A stretch of 64,000 nucleotides of DNA, taken from VXNF01 sp964291305 (GTDB lineage: Bacteria; Actinomycetota; Acidimicrobiia; Acidimicrobiales; CATQHL01). Positions within the stretch are counted from its first letter, which is position 1; every line of letters begins with the position of its first letter. The position numbers and the translations under genes are program-made. The stretch spans positions 153,168-217,167 of the forward strand of contig OZ219784.1 of assembly GCA_964291305.2 (NCBI GenBank). The letters are read 5' to 3'. Shown here one piece after another: positions 1-10,982 of the stretch. The notes under the pieces were generated by a model. That model was not told the origin of the DNA and searched no databases. It saw nothing but the letters and a program-made list of their open reading frames with translations.

Positions 1-605
1 TCGTCTATGGCGCGCACCATGGTCCGACCGATCAGGTCGAGTCTCGTGACCTGCTCAATACGAGGGGTTACCTCGGCCAGCTCGCGCCCCGCGAGCAGGG
101 CTCGGAAGATACCGCAGGCGTCAGCCAGGCAAATCAGCATCACATCGCGCGGGTCGGGAATGTCCTCGCTCAACAGCACCTCCATTAGGCGCAACTTGAC
201 CTCTTTGCGGATTTGGCCGTCAATAGCGGGATACCGCCGGGTGCGGAACACCCACAAAAAGCGCTTGTCCTGTTCCTCCAGGACGCCCCGCTGCACCAGG
301 CTGGCCAGCGCCGCTGCCCGGATGTCCTCAGCCCGCTCGGCCACGTGCTCGATCCAGTAACGGGAATCATGCGGACCCTCAGCAGCAATCTCCGCCAGCG
401 TTTGATCTAGCAGTTCGTCGCCGGTGGGCGTGTCGTCAACTAGGAACAGGTGCTCTAGATCAGTGTCGATGCGATTGGCATCGGCTAACTCCATCAGGAC
501 CGCGCCGGCGATGGCGAAGCGCAGCGACCAGGTAGGGACTCGTACAAACGAACCGCCCTCGTCGCTTAGTAGGAGAAGATTGATTTCTTCTACAAGTCCA
601 ACCAT
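1..605 (-). CDS. GPP34 family protein (partial, 3' end outside window)
   Basis: The reading frame is open to the window edge, so only about the first 201 residues are seen. The N-terminus has the GPP34/Golgi phosphoprotein 3 layout: a hydrophobic EINLLLLSDEGG start, then an alanine-rich helix (LRFAIAGAVLMELA), a VDDTPTGDELLD loop and later helices with RRYPAIDG. Eukaryotic GPP34 proteins bind phosphoinositides at the membrane; the role of the bacterial ones is unclear. I chose ATG at 605 because AAAGG lies about seven bases upstream; ATG at 611 is possible. It follows nuoN on the same strand after about 70 bases and may be read through from the nuo operon, but nothing ties it to respiration. 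Confidence 0.8.
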   Translation of the reverse strand, partial: MVGLVEEINLLLLSDEGGSFVRVPTWSLRFAIAGAVLMELADANRIDTDLEHLFLVDDTPTGDELLDQTLAEIAAEGPHDSRYWIEHVAERAEDIRAAALASLVQRGVLEEQDKRFLWVFRTRRYPAIDGQIRKEVKLRLMEVLLSEDIPDPRDVMLICLADACGIFRALLAGRELAEVTPRIEQVTRLDLIGRTMVRAID

Positions 606-676
606 TGGCATCCTTTCGCTGGGTCTCCAGCACAAGCTAACGCGCTCAACCCCAACGGTTAGCACAGGCGCCGCGT

Positions 677-2143
677 CTAGCTGCCGAGCCAGACTGTGGC
701 GTCGTTAGTGAGTTCTACCAGTGGGCCAGGCAAAATGCCGAAGACCAGCGTGGCCAGCGCGCACACGGCTACCACAAAGGCCGCCGAACGCGAGACCGTC
801 GGCCGGCCCAAAAGCACCGGAGCGGTGAGATACATCCGTACCACGATCCGCAGATAAAGAAAGGCCGCTACCACCGCGCCGAGCATCGCTATGGCCGCCA
901 ACCAGAACGAGCGAGCCTCTACTGAGGCGCCGATGACCTCCAGCTTCGCCCAGAATCCCGTGGTAAACGGCACGCCCGCCTGCGCCAGCAGCAATACAGC
1001 GAAAGCAGCTGCCAGCATTGGCGAACGCTTAGCCAGGCCGTCGTAAGAGTCGAGGCTCTGGCGGCCACCGGCGTCGGTGCCGAGGATCGTGACCACCGCA
1101 AAGCTGCCCAAAGCCAGGAAGGCGTAGACGCCAAGGTAGAAGAGCGAGCCGGCAATGCCCTCGTCGGTTGCCGCCTCGACGCCTACGAGGATGAAGCCGG
1201 CGTGGCTGATGGACGAGTAAGCCAGCAGTCGTCGAACATCGGACTGCACCACCGCCAGCGTGGCGCCCACTAACACCGTTAGAGCCGCAATAGCATAGAC
1301 GATGGGTTGCCAGTCGGCGGCGTTGGCGCCGAGGGCGGCGTTGAACACCCGCAGCAAGCCAGCAAAGCCGGCGGCTTTCACCCCCGCGGACATGTAGGCC
1401 ACCGCCACCGGCGGAGATCCCTCGTAGACATCGGGGGTCCAGGCATGGAACGGCACCGCCGCCACTTTGAAGAAAAGCCCTACTAGCAGCAGCGCCATAC
1501 CACCGAGCAACAGGGCGTTGGACTCCGGCCCTTCGCCGGCTAAGAAATCCGCCACCAAGGCCAGCTTGGTAGACCCGGTGGCCCCGTAGAGCAGAGCCAC
1601 TCCGTAGAGGAAAAACGCCGAGGCGAACGCTCCCAGCAAGAAGTATTTGAGCCCGGCTTCTTGGGATTGGCTGCGTCGCAGGTCTAGGGCAGCCAGCACA
1701 TAGGCGGAGATAGACAGCACCTCGAGCCCTAAGAACAACACGATTAGGTCGTTAGCCGAGGCCATCGTGACACCACCGGCACCCGAAAGCAGCAAAAGCA
1801 CGCAGAACTCCTCAGCGGGCAAACCCAGCCGACGCAGCGTGCCCGAGGCCAGCACCGCACTCAGCAGCACCGAGATGGCAACCACCCCGCTGAGGAACAC
1901 CGAGAACCCGTCGATACCGATGGTGTCGGCGATCGTGGTGAACGCTCCCCTAGCGGGATCCTGCACCCTGACCCACAGCCAGATCACCCCGCCCAGAGCG
2001 CCCAGGGCGGCGCCAGCAGAAAAGGCGGTGGCAAACCAAGCTGGCAGTCGCCGCCGCAGCAACGATCCCAGCGTCAGCAGCACTAGGCCGCCCCCGCCCA
2101 GAAAGTACTGCGGCAGTAGGGCTGGCCAGTCCACCTGAGGCAT
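677..2143 (-). CDS. nuoN: NADH-quinone oxidoreductase subunit N
   Basis: Antiporter-like membrane subunit of complex I, 488 residues and almost entirely hydrophobic helices. The family core is present: a helix with GAGGVTMASANDLIVLF, a lysine in FFKVAAVPFHAWTPDVYEG, and RRLLAYSSISHAGF. It forms one proton path in the membrane arm. The start is the ATG at 2143, which overlaps the nuoM stop in a TAATG junction, so translation is probably coupled. The frame runs open further upstream inside nuoM, but that extension is not family-like. It is the last nuo gene of the operon. Confidence 0.96.
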   Translation of the reverse strand: MPQVDWPALLPQYFLGGGGLVLLTLGSLLRRRLPAWFATAFSAGAALGALGGVIWLWVRVQDPARGAFTTIADTIGIDGFSVFLSGVVAISVLLSAVLASGTLRRLGLPAEEFCVLLLLSGAGGVTMASANDLIVLFLGLEVLSISAYVLAALDLRRSQSQEAGLKYFLLGAFASAFFLYGVALLYGATGSTKLALVADFLAGEGPESNALLLGGMALLLVGLFFKVAAVPFHAWTPDVYEGSPPVAVAYMSAGVKAAGFAGLLRVFNAALGANAADWQPIVYAIAALTVLVGATLAVVQSDVRRLLAYSSISHAGFILVGVEAATDEGIAGSLFYLGVYAFLALGSFAVVTILGTDAGGRQSLDSYDGLAKRSPMLAAAFAVLLLAQAGVPFTTGFWAKLEVIGASVEARSFWLAAIAMLGAVVAAFLYLRIVVRMYLTAPVLLGRPTVSRSAAFVVAVCALATLVFGILPGPLVELTNDATVWLGS

Positions 2144-3689
2144 TACCGCCCCACCTCCGGTTCGAGAGGGTCGCTGGCTTCTGGCGTGCCGTGAGCCTCC
2201 ACGTGTGACACCAGCGCGTCCACCGAGGGTTCCATGCGATCCAACACTGGCCGCGGGTACACGCCCAGGAAGATGATGAGCGCCAGCAGGGGTGCTAGCA
2301 CAAGGCCTTCGCGCCAGCGCAGGTCGGCCATCGTGGCGTTGAGGCCCCGCGCCGGGCCGTGGAACACCCGCTGATAGGCCCAAAGCAGGTATACCGCCGC
2401 CAGGATCACCCCGACAGTTGCCGCCACTGCCCACCAGCGGTGCGCCTCAAAGGCACCCAGCAGCACCAGGAACTCGCCTACGAACCCGTTGAGGCCCGGC
2501 AGTCCCACCGAGGAGAGCATGACCACCAGGAAGGTCAACGCCAGGACCGGCGCGGGCTTCGCTAGGCCACCTAGTTCGGCTATGGCGCGGGTGTGGCGCC
2601 GCTCGTAGATGTAGCCCACCAGGAGGAACAGCGCTCCGGTGGATAGGCCATGGTTCACCATCTGCAGCAGGCCGCCGCTGAGACCTTCAGTGTTGAGAGC
2701 GAAGATGCCCAGGATGATGAAGCCCAGGTGCGCCACCGAGGAATAGGCGATTAGCCGCTTGAAGTCACTCTGCATCGTGGCCACCACAGCGCCGTAGAGG
2801 ATGCCCACCACGCCTAGGGTGAGCATTAGCGGGGCGAAGAAGCGAGACGCCTCGGGGAACAAGTACAAGCCAAACCGGACGAAGCCATAGGTGCCGAGCT
2901 TCAGCATCACTCCCGCCAAGATCACCGATCCCGCCGTGGGGGCGTCGGTGTGTGCGTCCGGCAGCCAGGTGTGCAGCGGAATGAGCGGCACCTTTACGGC
3001 GAAGCCGAGGGCAAAGGCTAGGAATATCCAGCGGGCGGTGGTGGTAGCTAGGGACTGTGACAGGGCGATCTCCACTACGTCGAAGGTGAGCGGGCCGCCG
3101 GTCGCCGAGGCGTGCAGGAACGCAGTAGCGAGGACGCCCACCAACATCAGCGCCGAGCCGAACATGGTGAACAAGAAGAACTTGACCGCCGAGTAGCGGG
3201 CGTTTCCGTGCCCCCACTGACCGATGAGAAAGTACATCGGCACCAACACAACCTCGAAGAACAGGAAGAACAAAAGCAGGTCCAGAGCCGAGAACACGCC
3301 CAGGCAGCCGAACTCCAGCAGCAACAGCCACACGTAATAGGCCTTGTGGTCGTGGCCCGGATCTGTCGCCAGGGCTCCCAGCGGGAAAAGCAGCGCCGTC
3401 AAGGCCAGCAAGAACAGCGAGATGCCGTCGATGCCCAGCTTCCAACTGATCCCCCAGGCGGCCACCCACGTCTGATCCACGATCATTTCGAAGCCGCCAG
3501 AAGCCACCGGGTACTCGGCGATCATCCAACCCGCCAGCGCGGCCACAGCCGACATGAACAACACCGCCACCGGGCGCACCAACTCCACGCGACTGCGGGG
3601 CAGCAGCAGCACCGCAGCGGCTCCCAACAGCGGCAACAGCACCAGCATCCCCAGCGCGGGGAATGACTGCGTACCGCTGGCCGCCAGGA

Positions 3690-3699
<10 letters not shown>
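2143..3699 (-). CDS. nuoM: NADH-quinone oxidoreductase subunit M
   Basis: Antiporter-like complex I subunit of 518 residues with about 14 membrane helices. Diagnostic stretches are FFLFFEVVLVPMYFLIG with its charged glutamate, the lysine in FAVKVPLIPLHTWLPD, and FKRLIAYSSVAHLGF. Its role is proton translocation in the membrane arm. The GTG start at 3699 overlaps the end of nuoL by ten bases; a second GTG six bases further in is an alternative. The C-terminus is an ordinary soluble tail rich in acidic residues. Confidence 0.96.
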
Positions 3700-5570
<1,871 letters not shown>

Positions 5571-5582
5571 TGCCAGAGCGCC

Positions 5583-5885
5583 TCAGCCGCGCAGCGCCGA
5601 GATGTCGTCGGCGGTGGCGCCGGCGCGGCGACGCATGATCGCCACCACGATCGCCAGGCCCACAACCACCTCGGCCGCCGCCACTACAAGCACGAAGAAC
5701 ACTGATACTTGTCCGCCCAGGTCGGCCAGATCGCGACCGAAGGCCACGAAGGTCAAGTTGACGGCATTCAGCATTAGCTCCACGCACATAAACATGATCA
5801 ACGGGTTGCGCCGCACTAGCAGTCCCACCGCGCCGAGCGCGAACACCACTGCCGCCAAGGCCAGATACCAACCGGTGTCGACCAT
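5583..5885 (-). CDS. nuoK: NADH-quinone oxidoreductase subunit K
   Basis: Small membrane subunit of 100 residues with three helices, matching the family length. It has the characteristic glutamates within helices 2 and 3 (MFMCVELMLNAVNL and AAAEVVVGLAIVVA), which belong to the proton channel of complex I. The frame is open far upstream into nuoJ, but ATG at 5885 gives the usual N-terminus (MVDTGWYLALAAVVF). Between nuoJ and nuoL. Confidence 0.96.
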   Translation of the reverse strand: MVDTGWYLALAAVVFALGAVGLLVRRNPLIMFMCVELMLNAVNLTFVAFGRDLADLGGQVSVFFVLVVAAAEVVVGLAIVVAIMRRRAGATADDISALRG

Positions 5886-5910
5886 CAGGAGCGCGCCTTG
5901 GAGTGCATGC

Positions 5911-6564
5911 TCACACCGCCTCGGGGGCAGCCTCGGCCGAGGGTTCGGCGGTCTCGTCGGTAGTGGGTCGACGGCCAGCCAAGACCACCGCACCGACGAC
6001 TGCCACGGTGAGCAGCAGTCCAGTCAACTGGAACGCCCATACGTAGTCGGTGAACACCCACCAGGCCACCTGGCGGATGTTGGAGCTGGGCTCGGTGCCG
6101 TCGCAGTCTTGGACAAGCGGGCCGGAGGAACTAGGTGCTTTGGCCACCCCAGTACAGCTGTCGTATTCGGGCGCTACCGCCGCCGGCTGCCCCGTCGCCA
6201 CCGGACCGGCGAAACTGCCCGAGCCGGCGGAGATGGTGAACAGCAGCGCTAACACCAACACGGCCACTCCCAAGCCCAGAGCCAGCGGGCGCTGGCCGCC
6301 AAGCGGCTCGGTGTGCAGGTTCTCGGCCCGGTCCACGCCCAAGAGCATGATGACGAACAGGAACAGCACCACAATGGCGCCGGCGTAGACGATCACCTGA
6401 ACAGCGGCCAGGAATTGTGCGTCCAGCGTCAGGAAGAGCACCGCAATCCCAAACAGCGTCGCCACCAGCGACAGGGCGGCGCGCACCGGGTGACGAGACA
6501 CGATAACCCCGAACGCTCCACCCACGGTGATAGCCGCACAGACGGCGAATACGGCTGCCTGCAT
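5911..6564 (-). CDS. nuoJ: NADH-quinone oxidoreductase subunit J
   Basis: Membrane subunit of 217 residues. The conserved N-terminal half (ASRHPVRAALSL-like helix, LDAQFLAAVQVIVYAGAIVVL) is intact, including the pi-bulge helix region thought to couple quinone chemistry to proton pumping. A soluble insert rich in Gly, Ala and Ser follows around residues 105-155, before the last helix. ATG at 6564 overlaps the nuoI stop (TAATG). Confidence 0.96.
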   Translation of the reverse strand: MQAAVFAVCAAITVGGAFGVIVSRHPVRAALSLVATLFGIAVLFLTLDAQFLAAVQVIVYAGAIVVLFLFVIMLLGVDRAENLHTEPLGGQRPLALGLGVAVLVLALLFTISAGSGSFAGPVATGQPAAVAPEYDSCTGVAKAPSSSGPLVQDCDGTEPSSNIRQVAWWVFTDYVWAFQLTGLLLTVAVVGAVVLAGRRPTTDETAEPSAEAAPEAV

Positions 6565-7217
6565 TAGGTCGAAGACTCCCGGGCCGAGGACTCCCGCTGG
6601 GGCTCATCGGCAGGGGTGTCGGCCAGCTCGGCGGTTTGACCCTGCTCGGGTGGGCGCACCCCGTAGCCCAACTCGGCCGACCAGACGGCGCGACCCTCCC
6701 AGGCGGCCGAGCCTGAAGGGGAAGTGGCTCGCATCCAGCCGGAGGTGTGCTCGTCGTCGCCGGGGCGCCAGTCTTCCCAAGCCAGCCGTCGGGGTTTGCC
6801 GTCGTCGTCTACCAGCAGCTCTTCTTTGGTGTAAACGGCGTCGTCACGGGAGGTAAAGGAGAACTCAAAGAGTTTCGACTCGGTGATGGCCTCGGTGGGG
6901 CAGGCCTCCACGCACAGGTCGCAGTGGATGCAGCGCAGGTAGTTGATCTCGTAGACGTAGCCGTAGCGCTCACCGGGGGCTACCGGGCTGTCGGGGGGAT
7001 TGTCGGCGCCGCGCACGTATATGCAATTAGCTGGACAAACACCAGCGCAGAGCTCGCAACCGATACAGCGCTCCATCCCGTCCTCGTAGCGCCCCAGCAC
7101 GTGGCGCCCATGGAAACGCTCGGGCTTGGGACGTTTCACGGTGGGATAGCGCGAGGTGACACGGTTCTCAAACAGCTTGGCGAACGTGACCTTAAACCCG
7201 CCGAAGAAGTTCACCAC
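6564..7217 (-). CDS. nuoI: NADH-quinone oxidoreductase subunit I (8Fe ferredoxin)
   Basis: Peripheral-arm subunit carrying two [4Fe-4S] clusters that pass electrons to NuoB. Both motifs are visible: CIGCELCAGVCP and CIHCDLCVEACP. At 217 residues it is longer than many NuoI proteins because of an acidic, serine-rich C-terminal tail of about 60 residues after KRPKPERF and the cluster domain. The start is GTG at 7217, overlapping the nuoH stop; a second GTG follows directly. Confidence 0.97.
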   Translation of the reverse strand: MVNFFGGFKVTFAKLFENRVTSRYPTVKRPKPERFHGRHVLGRYEDGMERCIGCELCAGVCPANCIYVRGADNPPDSPVAPGERYGYVYEINYLRCIHCDLCVEACPTEAITESKLFEFSFTSRDDAVYTKEELLVDDDGKPRRLAWEDWRPGDDEHTSGWMRATSPSGSAAWEGRAVWSAELGYGVRPPEQGQTAELADTPADEPQRESSARESST

Positions 7218-8434
7218 TGCGTCCGCCCCTCCGACAGCTCGCTCGCCGCCTCATCCACTCGCCGCTCTTTCTGGCCTGCCCGCACCGCCGTGCGCAGCAG
7301 CAAGCCAGCCCCGGCCAGGGCGGCCACGCTCACCACGATGACCACCGCCGTCGACCAGCGGAGGTCGCGACCAATGCTGAGGGCACCGAGGAACAACAGC
7401 CAGCCCAACGACAGCGGAATGAGCACCTTCCAGCCCACGTCCATCAGCTGGTCATATCGCAGCCGGGGCAACGTGGCCCGAAGCCAGACAAACAGGAACA
7501 AGAACAGCATCAGCTTCAGGAAGAACCAGATAATCCCCCAAAGCCAGTCCACCCCGGCTATGAGGATCGGGCCGTCGGGGCCACCCAAGAACAGCGTCAC
7601 GACGATTGCCGACATCGTGATCACGTTCATGAACTCCGCCAAGAAGAACAGCGCAAACCTGATAGAGCTGTACTCGGTGTGGAAGCCCCCCACGAGTTCC
7701 TGCTCTGCCTCTACTAGGTCGAACGGCGGGCGGTTCAATTCGGCGGTGGTAGCCACGAGGAACACCACGAACGGAACGATGCCGGTGACCCAGAGATTCC
7801 AGTCGTAGCCACTCTGGTCGGCCACGATGTCGTGGGTGGACAAGCTGCCGGACTGCAGCAGCACCGCAGCCAGAGACAGACCCAGGGCGGCTTCATAGGA
7901 GACCATCTGCGCCGAAGCCCGCACTGAGCCCAGAAGCGGGTACTTAGAACCCGAGGACCAGCCTGCCAGCATCACCCCGTAGACCGCCACCGACGACATG
8001 GCCAGCACTAGCAGAATGCCGATGTGAGGGTCGGCCACCTGCAGATAGGTGGTGTTACCCCACCAGCTGACCGTGCCGTCGCCGGTGGTGAAGTTGCCGC
8101 CCACCGGCACCACGGTGAAGACCAGAAATGCCGGCACCAGCGAGAGATATGGCGCCAGCTTGTAGACGAAGCGGTCCGAACGAGCCGGAACTAGATCTTC
8201 CTTGAAGAAGAGCTTGATTCCGTCGGCCAGGGTCTGCAGTATGCCCCAGGGCCCAGCTAGCGCCGGTCCGATGCGGTTCTGCATGTCGCCGATGAGCTTG
8301 CGCTCAAACCAGATCATCAGCATCACCGCCACCATCAGCATGGCGAAGGCGGCCACCACCTTGATGATGAGAATCAGCGCTTCGTCCAGGCCAAAGCCGC
8401 CGATGTAGGCCGGATCCAGCGCCAGGACGTTCAT
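7211..8434 (-). CDS. nuoH: NADH-quinone oxidoreductase subunit H
   Basis: Membrane subunit at the quinone site, 407 residues with about eight to nine helices. Typical segments: WFERKLIGDMQNRIGP, LADGIKLFFKED, ELNRPPFDLVEAEQELVGG and TEYSSIRFALFFLAEF. These acidic loops line the quinone chamber and first proton path. The C-terminus carries an extra soluble tail with EKRRVDEAASEL. ATG at 8434 overlaps nuoG by four bases (ATGA). Confidence 0.97.
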   Translation of the reverse strand: MNVLALDPAYIGGFGLDEALILIIKVVAAFAMLMVAVMLMIWFERKLIGDMQNRIGPALAGPWGILQTLADGIKLFFKEDLVPARSDRFVYKLAPYLSLVPAFLVFTVVPVGGNFTTGDGTVSWWGNTTYLQVADPHIGILLVLAMSSVAVYGVMLAGWSSGSKYPLLGSVRASAQMVSYEAALGLSLAAVLLQSGSLSTHDIVADQSGYDWNLWVTGIVPFVVFLVATTAELNRPPFDLVEAEQELVGGFHTEYSSIRFALFFLAEFMNVITMSAIVVTLFLGGPDGPILIAGVDWLWGIIWFFLKLMLFLFLFVWLRATLPRLRYDQLMDVGWKVLIPLSLGWLLFLGALSIGRDLRWSTAVVIVVSVAALAGAGLLLRTAVRAGQKERRVDEAASELSEGRTQW

Positions 8435-10980
8435 GCGTCTGGGGACTCCTGCGGGAACTCCACCTTGACCTGACAGACGGCGGCATCGGCATCGATTAGC
8501 TCACCCGGATCGGCTCCGCCACAGTTGAAGCTGAGCGCCGCAACCTGGCGCGGCACCCGTTCGTCGGGTTCCGCGGTCACCCAGATGGCACCGGCGGAGG
8601 AGCTGACCTTCAACAGGTCGTCGGGGCCGCAGCCGAAGCGTTTAAGGTCTGCGGGGTTCAGCCGCAACACCGCCGGGCGGGCGAAGCCGGCCAGGGACGG
8701 ACAGTTAGACACCACTGTGCCCAAGTCGTACATCCTGCGATCGGCTACCAGCCTCCAGGAGTAGCTGTCGGGGGCCACTGCTGGTGCCGCAGGAAGCTGC
8801 ACCTCCTCGAGGCTTAATAGCGGCGGCCGGGCAGGGACGGTACTCACTGGCTCCGAGCCGTTTAGCTGAGCCCCCAGCAGCAATACACCGTCAAGCTGGG
8901 AGCGCACCCTCTGCCAACTTGCTCCGACGTGCAGCGGCGAAAGCTCGGTCAACTCTGCCCAGGCCCCCTCGGGCGAGGAGATCTGCAGGTCCGAGCCCAG
9001 CCGCAGCGCCAGCTCGGCTGCGATCTCCCAGTCCCTCCGGCATTGCGCAGGCGGTGTGACTTGGCGAGTTTCGGCGGTGGCACGACCTTCGATGTTCAAG
9101 TGCGTGCCCGACCGCTCGCCGAACATCACTGCCGGCAGCACCAAGTCGGCATATGCCACCGAGGCTGTTTCGAAGGTGTCAACAGCAATGATGGTTCCAA
9201 CCCGCTCCAGCGCCCGGCGCGCCAGCTCCCGGTCGGGGAAGTCGGCCAGCGGGTCGGCGCCGAGGAGGTAGAGCACGTCGATGTGGCCAGCCGCAGCGGC
9301 CATAAGAATTCCGGCAGCGTCGGCGCCCTGCTGAGCCGGCACCGACCCCCACGCTGCCCCATACCAGTCACCCGCGGAGCCGAGCGTGGTCCGCCCCGGC
9401 AGTAACCCCGGGGCTAGGCCGCTGTCGATCGCTCCCGCAGCGGCGCCGCGGCGCAGCAGCGGCAAAAAACGAGCGTGAGGAAAGGCCCGGGCCAGACGCC
9501 TGGCAGCACTGGCAGTGGCCTCGGCCGACTCCGCCGCCGAGTCGCGGCCCCACAGCACGGTTAGGGGTTTGTCAGCCAGCAACGCTTTCACTTCACGAAT
9601 CTCGCTAGTGGGGATGCCGCCAACGGCCGCTCCCCGCGGGGGATCCAGGATCGCCTCGGCAACCATGTCGGCGTCACCCGGGCGCACCCGCAGCGAGTGC
9701 CGGGCTAGCGGCGTGAGGCTGCCGCTGAGGGCCGCCAGCTCCACCAGCGTCGCATTGCCCGAACTGACAGCGCCTCGCAGTCGCAGGAAAAGGCTGCCGA
9801 AGGTCTCCCGCAGGTCGCCAGCCAGGGTGAGTACCACACCACCGGGCTGGCAGGCATCGGCAATCGTGGCTCGCGGCAGTGCGCAGACCAGATCGGCCGG
9901 CAGGCCGTCGCCAAGCTGGGCGTCGGTGTTGTCGGTGCCGATGACGCTTTTGGCAAACTTGGCCCAGGCGTACTGATCCTCGCTGCAAAGCCGAGCCCCG
10001 CCCACCAGCGCCACCGAGGACGGCCCGTTGCGACCAAGGGCTTCCCCGGTGGCCTCCGCAGCCGCAGCCAGCACCGCCGACCAGGAGGCCGGTTGCAGGT
10101 TGGAGTCTTTGCGCACTAGGGGCTGCTGCAGCCGGCCAGGGCTGCTGAGAGCTTCGAAGCTGAAGCGATCCCGGTCGGTCAACCAACCGTGGTTCACCGC
10201 CTCAGAGTCCACGCCCTGGATGCGCAGCAGACGATTGCGCGAGGCGTGCAGCGAAACCCGGTCACCAGTGGCGTTGGGATAGGTGGAAACCATCTCGGCC
10301 AGGTCCCAAGGCCGCGCCTTGAAACGGTACGGCTGTGCGGTGAGAGCCCCTACGGGGCAGATCTGCACGGTGTTACCGCTGAAGTAAGAGTCGAAGGGGC
10401 GCTCGGGGAACGTGTTTACTTGAGTGTGATAGCCGCGGTCCTGAAAGCCGATCAGAGGCTCACCGGCCACCTCATCGGCGAAACGGGTGCAGCGGTCGCA
10501 GAGGATGCAGCGCTCGCGGTCGAGGTACACCAAGTCACTAATCGCCAGCGGCTTGTCGAAGTGGCGCTTTTGCTCCACGAAGCGGCTTTCCCCGGGACCG
10601 TAGGCCATGGTCTGGTCCTGCAGCGGACACTCTCCGCCCTTGTCGCACACCGGGCAGTCCAGCGGATGGTTCACTAGCAGAAACTCCAACACCCCGTCCT
10701 GAGCCTTACGGGCGATGTCGCTGGCGGTTTCCACCACCATTGCTTCGCTGACCGTCAGCATGCACGAGGGAGCCAAGGCGGGACCACGTCCGGTGTCCAC
10801 CTCTACTAGACACATCCGGCACATGCCGACCGGGCGCATGCGCGGGTGGTAGCAGAATCGGGGGATGTAAGTACCGGCCTGTTCGCAGGCGTCGATGAGC
10901 AACTGGCCCGTAGCGGCGCTGATCTCAACGCCGTCGACGGTGATTCGCACGCTTGACTCGCTCACAGCCGGCTCGCTCAT
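8431..10980 (-). CDS. nuoG: NADH-quinone oxidoreductase subunit G
   Basis: Large iron-sulfur subunit of the peripheral arm, 849 residues. The N-terminus has the [2Fe-2S] motif (CYHPRMRPVGMCRMC), then the second motif with CPVCDKGGECPLQ and a His/Cys set, then CILCDRCTRFADEV. After about residue 230 comes the molybdopterin-oxidoreductase-like domain, which does not bind molybdenum in complex I. Electrons move from NuoF through these clusters to NuoI. ATG at 10980 is two bases after the nuoEF stop. Confidence 0.96.
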   Translation of the reverse strand: MSEPAVSESSVRITVDGVEISAATGQLLIDACEQAGTYIPRFCYHPRMRPVGMCRMCLVEVDTGRGPALAPSCMLTVSEAMVVETASDIARKAQDGVLEFLLVNHPLDCPVCDKGGECPLQDQTMAYGPGESRFVEQKRHFDKPLAISDLVYLDRERCILCDRCTRFADEVAGEPLIGFQDRGYHTQVNTFPERPFDSYFSGNTVQICPVGALTAQPYRFKARPWDLAEMVSTYPNATGDRVSLHASRNRLLRIQGVDSEAVNHGWLTDRDRFSFEALSSPGRLQQPLVRKDSNLQPASWSAVLAAAAEATGEALGRNGPSSVALVGGARLCSEDQYAWAKFAKSVIGTDNTDAQLGDGLPADLVCALPRATIADACQPGGVVLTLAGDLRETFGSLFLRLRGAVSSGNATLVELAALSGSLTPLARHSLRVRPGDADMVAEAILDPPRGAAVGGIPTSEIREVKALLADKPLTVLWGRDSAAESAEATASAARRLARAFPHARFLPLLRRGAAAGAIDSGLAPGLLPGRTTLGSAGDWYGAAWGSVPAQQGADAAGILMAAAAGHIDVLYLLGADPLADFPDRELARRALERVGTIIAVDTFETASVAYADLVLPAVMFGERSGTHLNIEGRATAETRQVTPPAQCRRDWEIAAELALRLGSDLQISSPEGAWAELTELSPLHVGASWQRVRSQLDGVLLLGAQLNGSEPVSTVPARPPLLSLEEVQLPAAPAVAPDSYSWRLVADRRMYDLGTVVSNCPSLAGFARPAVLRLNPADLKRFGCGPDDLLKVSSSAGAIWVTAEPDERVPRQVAALSFNCGGADPGELIDADAAVCQVKVEFPQESPDA

Positions 10981-10982
10981 AA